DNA from: Elusimicrobiota bacterium
GTDB lineage: Bacteria > CG03 > SLGR01 > PWQF01
NCBI GenBank assembly: GCA_003556865.1
Contig: PWQF01000050.1
Coordinates: 1-5,764, forward strand
Reading direction: 5' to 3'
Length of the DNA: 5,764 nucleotides
Part shown: piece by piece, positions 1-5,270 of the stretch
Layout of the letters: each line of letters starts with the position of its first letter
How positions within the stretch are numbered: the first letter of the stretch is position 1
Translations under genes and position numbers: made by a program
Notes under the pieces: model-generated
The model's input: the letters and a program-made list of their open reading frames with translations, nothing else
Databases searched by the model: none
What the model was told of the DNA's origin: nothing

Positions 1-1818
1 ATACCCTGCTCAAATATAAACAAGCAAAACAACCGGGGCCGCACCGCTTTAATGCTGGCCGCCGCAAGCGATGCCTTTTCTGCATTAAAACTGCTTATGG
101 AAAAGGGTGCCGATCCGGACATAAAAGATCAGGAGGGACGAGATGCACTTATGGCGGCAGCTCTTAACGACTCATTTGAATCTCTATCCTTTATGCTGCA
201 AACTGACTCTTTTAATGTTGATTTAAAGGATAAAGAAGGAAGAAGCGCCTTTATGCTTGCCGCCCTTGAAAACAGGGAGCGCTGCGCCTCTCTCCTTATA
301 GATTATGGCGCTGACTATATAAGTAGGGATACCGGTGGAAGAAACCTGCTTTCTGAAGCAGTGAAAAACAGCGCTGACCTTACAGTTAAGCTTCTTATCA
401 AACTGGGTGCGGACCCTAATGAACAGGATCCCCTGGGCAATACTCCTCTCATACAGGCCGCTGAAGGAAATTGCTGTGACTGCGCCAGGGTGCTTCTTGA
501 GATGGATGCGGATATCCGGATGAAAAATAACAAATCAATGACTGCTCTGCTTACGGCAGCCGCGCGGGGCTCTCTCCAAACCGCTTCGCTTCTTATTGAA
601 CATGGCGCGGATATAAATAAAGAAAACAAGAACGGAAGGAGTCCGTTAATGCTGGCTGCTCATTACAACCACCCTGAAATATGCTCTCTTTTAATTGAAA
701 AGGGGGCGGAAATAAACAGGCAGAACCGAAACGGGGAGAATGCCCTTATGCTGGCCGCCGACGGAAATGCTACGGAAACTGCAAAGCTGCTTATTAAAAA
801 CAGAGCAAAGATTGATTTAAAAGACAGGCTGGAAGAGACGGCCCTTATGCGGGCCCTTAAGTCATCTTCCCTGGATACAGCTAAAATTTTACTTTCTGCG
901 GGGGCAAATCCAAACCTGGTAACACCCCGGGGAAAAACACCACTTATAATAGCTGCCGAAAGCGGTTACCTGGAGGCTGTAAAGCTTCTTCTTGATAACT
1001 CTGCTCAGCCTAATATTAAGGGCCTTCACCTAAAAACCCCTCTGATGGCTGCCGCCGCAGCCAATGATGAAAAAATGACCGCCCTGCTGGCTGACAGGGG
1101 AGCAAAACTTAATGATACCACGGAAATGGGATGGACTCCCTTATGCTGGGCAGCGGCCAAAAATTGTCCCGGGTCGGCAGAAGAACTTATAAAAAGAAAG
1201 GCTGACATTAACATAAGAACAAAAGAAGATAAAACCGCTCTTTTTCTGGCTGCGGAAAGAAACTCCGCGGAAATAATTAAAATACTTATCGATGCGGGAG
1301 CTGATATCAACGGAGGCATATACCGCTCCGGACAAACCCCTCTTATGGCTGCCGCTGAAAAAAACCATATATTGACCTTAAAAACCCTGATTGATAAGGG
1401 TGCAGATCTTAATTTGCAGGATAATGACGGACTTAACGCCCTTATGTATGCCTCCCTGAAAAATGCCAGGGAGGCAGCTGAAGAGCTGATAATAGCCGGG
1501 GCAGACGTAAATGAACAGGATGCCGCGGGGCGCACACCCCTTATGCATGCAGCAGCAAAAAATGCGGACAATGCCGCAAGGGCTCTAATAAACAGCTCCG
1601 CCAGCCTGAACGTTAAGGATTTAAGGGGGGAAACGGCCCTGATGCATGCTGCAAAAGCAAACTCATTTGAAACCGCTAAAATCTTTTTAATTAACGGCTC
1701 TTCTTTCACCCTTAAAAATAACAAGGAGCGGGACGCACTGTATATAGCAAAAAAAAGGGGAAGTAAGGAAGTAGAAGAGCTTATTATATCCCGGGGGGCA
1801 AATCAAGATAACTTTTGA
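1..1818 (+). CDS. Ankyrin-repeat protein, 3' part (5' end outside window)
   Basis: The reading frame is open from base 1 to the TGA at 1816-1818 (605 codons). The first in-frame ATG, at 52, lies inside a repeat unit (GRTALMLAA), so it is not the true start and the gene continues upstream of the window. All visible protein is ankyrin repeat: 12 residues ending one unit, then 17 full units and a C-terminal cap of 30 residues ending GANQDNF. The repeat consensus is about G-R-T-A-L-M-x-A-A-x-x-N-x-x-x-x-A-K-x-L-I-x-x-G-A-D-x-N. Ankyrin arrays are generally protein-binding solenoids, so a scaffold or interaction role is inferred; the partner is unknown. No membrane segment or enzymatic domain is seen in this part, and any signal peptide would lie outside it. 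The 3' end overlaps the convergent ThiE-like gene by 35 bp. The family call is very sure; the function is unknown. Confidence 0.93.
   Translation: MPCSNINKQNNRGRTALMLAAASDAFSALKLLMEKGADPDIKDQEGRDALMAAALNDSFESLSFMLQTDSFNVDLKDKEGRSAFMLAALENRERCASLLIDYGADYISRDTGGRNLLSEAVKNSADLTVKLLIKLGADPNEQDPLGNTPLIQAAEGNCCDCARVLLEMDADIRMKNNKSMTALLTAAARGSLQTASLLIEHGADINKENKNGRSPLMLAAHYNHPEICSLLIEKGAEINRQNRNGENALMLAADGNATETAKLLIKNRAKIDLKDRLEETALMRALKSSSLDTAKILLSAGANPNLVTPRGKTPLIIAAESGYLEAVKLLLDNSAQPNIKGLHLKTPLMAAAAANDEKMTALLADRGAKLNDTTEMGWTPLCWAAAKNCPGSAEELIKRKADINIRTKEDKTALFLAAERNSAEIIKILIDAGADINGGIYRSGQTPLMAAAEKNHILTLKTLIDKGADLNLQDNDGLNALMYASLKNAREAAEELIIAGADVNEQDAAGRTPLMHAAAKNADNAARALINSSASLNVKDLRGETALMHAAKANSFETAKIFLINGSSFTLKNNKERDALYIAKKRGSKEVEELIISRGANQDNF
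37..1815 (+). repeat. Tandem array of 18 ankyrin units (99 bp period)
   Basis: Counting from the G of each G-x-T/S/D-A/P-L-M motif, units start at residues 13, 46, 80, 113 and so on of the visible frame. Fifteen of the 17 full units are exactly 33 residues. The second and the thirteenth have 34, each with one extra residue in the loop before the next unit (FNVDLKDKE and NGGIYRS). The eighteenth is a 30-residue cap. The sum, 12 + 15x33 + 2x34 + 30, gives 605 and accounts for every residue. The usual TPLHLAA histidine is replaced, mostly by Met (ALM or PLM). Short DNA segments such as CCCTTATG recur between units, but the units are well diverged, so this is an old array rather than a recent expansion. 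Confidence 0.9.
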
Positions 1819-2413
1819 TCTTCCGGGCCTTTTCTGCAGGGTTTAAAGAGAGATTAAGGCAGGATGAAACTGCCGCCGTTCTGCTTAAATGAGCAAACAG
1901 ATGAGAGTTTTTCTCATTTATTCCCCCTATCGGTATTACCGGGAGGGGATAGACTTCTTTTTTTATTTTTATAAAACCCTCTATCCCCAGAGACTTTCTT
2001 GCCATTTTCTTTGTTGAGGTGGGGAAAAGGGGACCTGCCCCTATATAATCAGCTCCCAGCGCCCGGGCTTCCCGCGCCCCTTCTAAGCTGTGTCTGGAAG
2101 CTCCTATTACACCTTTAAATATTTTTTTTGCCTCCCTTATACTAATATCTTTTTTTCCCAGGTGAAGACCGTAGGCTCCGCAGGCTGCAGCAAGTCGGGG
2201 GTAGTTATTTATTATTAAAGGTATGCCAGCCGGAGCCAGTAATTTTTTAAGTTTAAAAGCTGTTTCCCTCAGTTCTTTCTGATTCATTTCAGGGCTTCTG
2301 AGCTGAACTGCCCAAAGAAAAGGAAAAAGGGCGGGCAGTTTTTTTTCCCATGGGGAATATCTCCATTTAATGGGATTAAAAAGAAAATATATCCCTTCAG
2401 GAGAAACCTTCAT
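1784..2413 (-). CDS. ThiE/TenI-family protein (thiamine phosphate synthase-like), diverged
   Basis: This 209-residue protein has the normal length and motif order of the ThiE/TenI TIM-barrel family: VQLR at 36-39, IINNYPRLA at 67-75, GLHLGKKDI at 82-90, IGASRHS at 103-109, ADYIGAGPLFPTSTKK at 121-136 and PVIPIGGIN at 158-166. ThiE joins hydroxymethylpyrimidine diphosphate to thiazole phosphate; TenI is a thiazole tautomerase. Gln37, Arg39, Asp89, Ser106, His108 and Lys135 match conserved positions. However, the Lys of the QxRxK motif is Pro41, and the Asp of the IND metal-binding motif is Asn70. ThiE activity is therefore doubtful. The ATG at 2413 has only a weak AGAGA upstream and begins 11 bp after the hisI stop, suggesting coupling to the his operon. 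The 3' end runs 35 bp into the convergent ankyrin gene. Family call sure, enzymatic activity open; no gene symbol given for that reason. Confidence 0.82.
   Translation of the reverse strand: MKVSPEGIYFLFNPIKWRYSPWEKKLPALFPFLWAVQLRSPEMNQKELRETAFKLKKLLAPAGIPLIINNYPRLAAACGAYGLHLGKKDISIREAKKIFKGVIGASRHSLEGAREARALGADYIGAGPLFPTSTKKMARKSLGIEGFIKIKKEVYPLPVIPIGGINEKNSHLFAHLSRTAAVSSCLNLSLNPAEKARKIKSYLDLPPGI
1790..1833 (+). terminator. Weak candidate hairpin at the end of the ankyrin gene
   Basis: An outer stem CCCGG (1790-1794) pairs with CCGGG (1823-1827), and an inner stem ATCAA (1802-1806) pairs with TTGAT (1815-1819). CC and a short run of four T follow at 1828-1833. The stem has unpaired bases between its two parts and the T run is short, so as an intrinsic terminator it is marginal. 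It lies over the stop codon, where a terminator for the plus-strand gene would have to be because the opposite gene leaves no free spacer. On the minus strand there is no U tract, so it does not obviously serve the his operon. Confidence 0.22.
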
Positions 2414-2424
2414 TCTCTGATTTT

Positions 2425-2805
2425 TTATTTTTTATACATTTTCCCGGGATCTTTTACCTTTTTTTCGCATTCATTAAAAGAACCGGTTTCATATTTTCTG
2501 AAAAAGCAGCTTCTGTATCCTTTATGGCAGGCGCACTCCCCCTCCTGCTTTACCTTTAAAAGAATGGTATCCATGTCACAATCAGTATAAATTTCCTTTA
2601 TATGCTGAACGTTGCCCGACTCTTCACCTTTAAGCCAGAGCTTGCCCCGGGACCGGGAAAAATAACATGCCTTTTTTTCTTTTAAGGTCTTTTTAAACGA
2701 TTCGGCATTCATATATGCCAACATTAAAACTCTGCCGTCCCTGTAATCCTGCGCTATGCATGGTATAAGTCCGTCCGAATTAAATTTAAGTTTTGAAATA
2801 TCCAT
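2425..2805 (-). CDS. hisI: Phosphoribosyl-AMP cyclohydrolase
   Basis: This 126-residue cytosolic metalloenzyme opens the adenine ring of PR-AMP, the third step of histidine synthesis. The signature residues are present: [16 protein letters not shown] at 50-65, the DCDMD metal motif with Asp75, Asp77 and Asp79, and zinc-ligand cysteines Cys76, Cys93 and Cys100 (CHKGYRSC at 93-100). The protein ends about 26 residues after the last motif, so there is no fused HisE pyrophosphohydrolase domain; PR-ATP pyrophosphatase must be encoded elsewhere. The lysine-rich tail (from about 114) is poorly conserved in appearance. The ATG at 2805 follows AAAGGA with a 4-nt spacer, and the gene starts 15 bp after the hisA stop. 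The single-domain form is sometimes named hisI1. Confidence is high. Confidence 0.96.
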   Translation of the reverse strand: MDISKLKFNSDGLIPCIAQDYRDGRVLMLAYMNAESFKKTLKEKKACYFSRSRGKLWLKGEESGNVQHIKEIYTDCDMDTILLKVKQEGECACHKGYRSCFFRKYETGSFNECEKKVKDPGKMYKK

Positions 2806-2820
2806 TTTTTCCTTTCATAT

Positions 2821-3543
2821 TTATTTTGCCACCCTTATTGCCTCTTCCAGGCTAAAAGCTCCGCTATAAATGGCCTTACCCACTATAATTCCCCAAAGGT
2901 TTTTAATCCCCAGTTTCTTAACTGAAGCGATATCATCCAGGCTCCCTACCCCCCCTGAAGCTATGACCGGGATATTTACAGCACCGGCTATTTTCCTTAT
3001 CTGATTGAGGCTGGGCCCCTTAAGGGTGCCGTCTCTTTTTATATCCGTAACTATTATCTCACCTACCCCCTCTTTTTCCATTTCCGCCGCCAGCTTATGG
3101 GCCTTTTCCGAACTGAGTTCTTTCCAACCTGAAGTTGCCACCCTGCCCCCGGATGAGTCTATACCCACGCTTACTCTTCCCGGCCATTTTTTAACTACTT
3201 TTTTCAGAAGTTTCCTGTTGCATACCGCAGCTGTACCCATTATAACTTTTGATACCCCTTTACTTAAAAGAGAATCAGCTATTTTTTCATCCCTTATCCC
3301 CCCTCCTACCTGAACAGGAACCGACACCCCCGATGCTATGGAACCGATAATATCTTCATTCTCCATTCTTCCGGAGCAGGCACCGTCAAGGTCTACTATA
3401 TGTATTCTGGCCGCTCCCTCCTTCTCAAATTTAAGGGCCATAGACACGGGGTCGGAAGAATAAACAGTCTCCTCTGAAAACTTGCCCTGAAAAAGCCTTA
3501 CGCAATTCCCCCCCCTTATGTCGATTGCCGGTATAATCTGCAT
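2821..3543 (-). CDS. hisA: ProFAR isomerase (phosphoribosylformimino-AICAR-P isomerase)
   Basis: This 240-residue TIM barrel catalyses the Amadori rearrangement of ProFAR to PRFAR, the fourth histidine step. It begins MQIIPAIDIRGG, with catalytic Asp8. The second catalytic aspartate is Asp129 in VGID, and the phosphate-binding parts are VGGGIR (79-84), TDIKRDGTLKGPS (166-178), ASGGVGS (195-201) and GIIVGKAIYSG (218-228). The TD-RDGTL-GP segment and the C-terminal GKAIY motif fit HisA rather than HisF. No feature points to the dual-substrate PriA. The ATG at 3543 is preceded by AAGGGG (3553-3558 on the plus strand) with a 9-nt spacer. HisA hands PRFAR to HisHF, which is not encoded beside it here. 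Confidence 0.97.
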   Translation of the reverse strand: MQIIPAIDIRGGNCVRLFQGKFSEETVYSSDPVSMALKFEKEGAARIHIVDLDGACSGRMENEDIIGSIASGVSVPVQVGGGIRDEKIADSLLSKGVSKVIMGTAAVCNRKLLKKVVKKWPGRVSVGIDSSGGRVATSGWKELSSEKAHKLAAEMEKEGVGEIIVTDIKRDGTLKGPSLNQIRKIAGAVNIPVIASGGVGSLDDIASVKKLGIKNLWGIIVGKAIYSGAFSLEEAIRVAK

Positions 3544-3601
3544 TAATTAAAACCCCTTTTTATATTTTTTTTTATTACATTATCCTTTTTTACATAAAGA
3601 C
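3544..3601 (-). promoter_or_regulatory. A-rich hisB-hisA spacer with the hisA Shine-Dalgarno
   Basis: This is the largest gap in the operon (58 bp). Read on the minus strand it is strongly A-rich, including a run of nine A. It contains AAGGGG 9 nt before the hisA ATG, which I take as the ribosome binding site. Upstream lies AAGGATA followed by ATG-TAA, a start codon immediately followed by a stop. A second ATG-TAA sits just before it. I find no convincing -35/-10 pair and no hairpin. It is where hisH would often be, but no hisH remnant can be read in so short a gap. Confidence 0.5.
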
Positions 3602-4189
3602 TCATATAATCCCTTTAGTTGAAGGAAGCTGAAGAGAACTTATCTTTACCGCCGCCCTTAAAGCCCGGGCAAACCCCTTAAATGCCGCTTCAGCCATATG
3701 ATGGGCGCTCCCGTCGCAGTAAACAGTGTTTAAATGGATTGTCGAGCGGGAGTTTCCGGATAGGGCCTTAAAAAAATCCTTGAGAAGGGAATAATCAAAA
3801 GAGTCGGTGGTATCCGGCACCGCAGGGAATTTCAGGTTATAAACCAGGTTAGCCCGGCCCCCCAGGTCCAGGCACACATCGCAGCGGCTTTCATCCATAG
3901 GCATCAGAGAGTATCCGTATCTTTCAATACCCTGCCTGTCCCCCAGTGCCGAATTTAAAGCCTTACCCAGGACTATCCCGCAGTCTTCCACAGTATGGTG
4001 AAGATCCACATCGGTATCTCCGGAGGCTTTTAGGTTTATATCTATAAGGGAATGTTTTGAAAATAATTCCAGCATATGCCTTACAAGACCGGAAGGAAAA
4101 TCTATGCTGTAGCTTCCCGAACCGTCCAGGTTTACCTCTGCTACTATTTCTGTTTCAGATGTCTTTCTTTTTTCTTTAGCTATCCTCAT
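3602..4189 (-). CDS. hisB: Imidazoleglycerol-phosphate dehydratase
   Basis: This 195-residue Mn-dependent dehydratase converts imidazoleglycerol phosphate to imidazole acetol phosphate. Family landmarks run in order: KRKTSETEI (7-15), NLDGSG (20-25), HML (38-40), GDTDVDLHHTVED (57-69), ALGDRQGIERYG (81-92), PMDE (97-100), HHMAEAAFK (163-171) and the terminal PSTKG (189-193). The metal-binding His and Glu residues His38, His64, His65, Glu68, His163, His164 and Glu167 are all present. Two usually conserved neighbours differ: the Asp before HML is Arg37, and the Asn of GxNxHH is Ser161, with the Gly of that motif being Asp159. There is no fused histidinol-phosphatase domain. The ATG at 4189 overlaps the hisC TGA as ATGA and is preceded by GGAGG 7 nt upstream, so translation is probably coupled to hisC. 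Confidence 0.96.
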   Translation of the reverse strand: MRIAKEKRKTSETEIVAEVNLDGSGSYSIDFPSGLVRHMLELFSKHSLIDINLKASGDTDVDLHHTVEDCGIVLGKALNSALGDRQGIERYGYSLMPMDESRCDVCLDLGGRANLVYNLKFPAVPDTTDSFDYSLLKDFFKALSGNSRSTIHLNTVYCDGSAHHMAEAAFKGFARALRAAVKISSLQLPSTKGII

Positions 4190-5217
4190 AATGCTTCCTC
4201 CATTGCTCGCAGAAACTTCCTGTTTTCCTTTTCAGAACCCACGCTTACCCGGAGATAGTTCTTAAGTCCGGGTTCTGAAAATTTTCTTACTCTTATTCTA
4301 TTTTTCTTAAGAGATTCCACTACCTTATCCATCTCTTTTATTTTCATCATAATAAAATTGGCGTCCGAAGGAAAAACATGCACCCCGGCCATTTTTTCCA
4401 GTTTCTGCTGCATCTTTTCCCTGGACCTGGTAAGTATCTCTACCGGCGCCAGTATTTCCCTACGGCGGGAAAGAACTATTTTAAGTATTTCTTCATTAAG
4501 AGCGCTTAAATTATAGGGGAGCTGAACCTTCCTGAACTGGGAAGCAAGTTTTTCGTTGCAAAGCATATACCCCGCCCTTATCCCCGCCAGGGCAAAAGCC
4601 TTTGAAAATGTCCTCAGCACTACAAGATTTTCATAATCATTGACTTTTAAGGCAAAGGTCTTGCCTGAAAACTCGTAGTAGGCCTCGTCTATTACAACAA
4701 TTCCCTTTGAAGAAGATATTATTTTCTCTATGGTCCCGGAGTTAAAACAGTTAGCGGTAGGGTTATTGGGATAGGCAATAAAAGTTACGTCGGCTCTTAA
4801 AGAAAGGAGTCTGGCCCGGGCCAGGGTAAAATCAGGCCCCAGACCCGCCTCAAGATACCGGCTGCCGGTAAGAGAGGCCAGTATCCCGTACATTGAAAAA
4901 GTGGGAGAGGGGGCGGCAACCCTTTTCCCTTCACCGGCAGAAGCCAGTAAAATTGAAAGTATCAGTTCATCGGAGCCGTTTCCCACCAATATATTCTCAC
5001 CCTTAAGGCCGCAGTAGGCGGATATCAGGTTTTTAAGTTCCCGGTAAGAAGGGTCGGGATATCTGTTAAGTTCAAGCCCGGAAAGAGTCTCTTTTATAGC
5101 CCCCTGCACTTCCTGGGGAAGTGCATACGGATTCTCCTGGGCATCCAGTTTTATTTCCCCTTCTTCCAGTTCTGAAACCTTGTACGGGCGTAATTTTTTT
5201 ATTCTTTCATTTATCAT
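4186..5217 (-). CDS. hisC: Histidinol-phosphate aminotransferase
   Basis: This PLP-dependent class I/II aminotransferase transfers the amino group from glutamate to imidazole acetol phosphate. Numbered from the ATG at 5217 (343 residues), the motifs are LDAQENPY (24-31), NRYPDPSYRELK (51-62), GNGSDELI (79-86), YPNNPT (149-154, PLP-contacting Asn152), IDEAYYEF (176-183, Asp177 and Tyr180), TFSKAFALAGIRAGY (203-217, Schiff-base Lys206 and Arg214) and LRVSVG (322-327, carboxylate-binding Arg323). A TTG two codons upstream (5223) is in frame, but its AGAAG would be only 2 nt away. The ATG has an 8-nt spacer to the same AGAAG, so I prefer it. Related aminotransferases such as CobD share this fold; the his context and motifs favour HisC. 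The gene starts 53 bp after hisD and overlaps hisB by 4 bp. Confidence 0.95.
   Translation of the reverse strand: MINERIKKLRPYKVSELEEGEIKLDAQENPYALPQEVQGAIKETLSGLELNRYPDPSYRELKNLISAYCGLKGENILVGNGSDELILSILLASAGEGKRVAAPSPTFSMYGILASLTGSRYLEAGLGPDFTLARARLLSLRADVTFIAYPNNPTANCFNSGTIEKIISSSKGIVVIDEAYYEFSGKTFALKVNDYENLVVLRTFSKAFALAGIRAGYMLCNEKLASQFRKVQLPYNLSALNEEILKIVLSRRREILAPVEILTRSREKMQQKLEKMAGVHVFPSDANFIMMKIKEMDKVVESLKKNRIRVRKFSEPGLKNYLRVSVGSEKENRKFLRAMEEAL
4197..4201 (-). promoter_or_regulatory. Strong Shine-Dalgarno for hisB inside hisC
   Basis: On the minus strand GGAGG is followed by a 7-nt spacer and the hisB ATG, whose last bases overlap the hisC stop as ATGA. The site lies within the last codons of hisC. 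It fixes the hisB start and supports translational coupling between the two genes. It is the best Shine-Dalgarno match in the window. Confidence 0.85.
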
Positions 5218-5224
5218 TTTCAAT

Positions 5225-5245
5225 ACTTCTGCCAGGACTTCTGCC
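5225..5245 (-). repeat. Nine-base direct repeat before hisC
   Basis: GGCAGAAGT on the minus strand occurs twice, 12 bp apart (plus-strand positions 5237-5245 and 5225-5233), just upstream of the hisC start. Each copy carries AGAAG, which is the only Shine-Dalgarno-like stretch for hisC; the nearer copy has the right spacing for the ATG at 5217. The 12 bp unit is also a codon repeat in the hisC frame (it would read AEVL twice), directly after an in-frame TAG. It may be a small tandem duplication. Confidence 0.55.
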
Positions 5246-5270
5246 TATTCTTTTTCGTCCCTTAAACCCT

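Noticed and set aside
52..54. ATG at 52 as the start of the ankyrin gene
   Set aside because: The frame is open to base 1 and the upstream codons encode ankyrin sequence (INKQNNRGRTA). The ATG is the Met of an ALM repeat motif.
315..629. A 104-codon minus-strand frame opposite the ankyrin gene
   Set aside because: It has the same antisense periodicity, and the plus-strand frame here is clearly the coding one.
1026..1724. A 232-codon open frame on the minus strand opposite the ankyrin repeats
   Set aside because: Its translation is a periodic antisense image of the repeat units (recurring AACIRGV-like segments), with no family resemblance. It arises from codon choice in the repeats.
1784..2413. 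A thiamine riboswitch for the ThiE-like gene
   Set aside because: Only 11 bp separate it from hisI, so there is no room for a TPP aptamer. The gene appears to depend on the upstream his transcript.
3005..3313. A 102-codon plus-strand frame opposite hisA
   Set aside because: It lies wholly inside hisA, is Ser/Pro/Leu-rich as expected of antisense, and shows no recognisable domain.
3544..3601. Internal promoter before hisA (TATAAA-like sequence in the spacer)
   Set aside because: The match is expected in such an A-rich stretch and there is no -35 element at the right distance.
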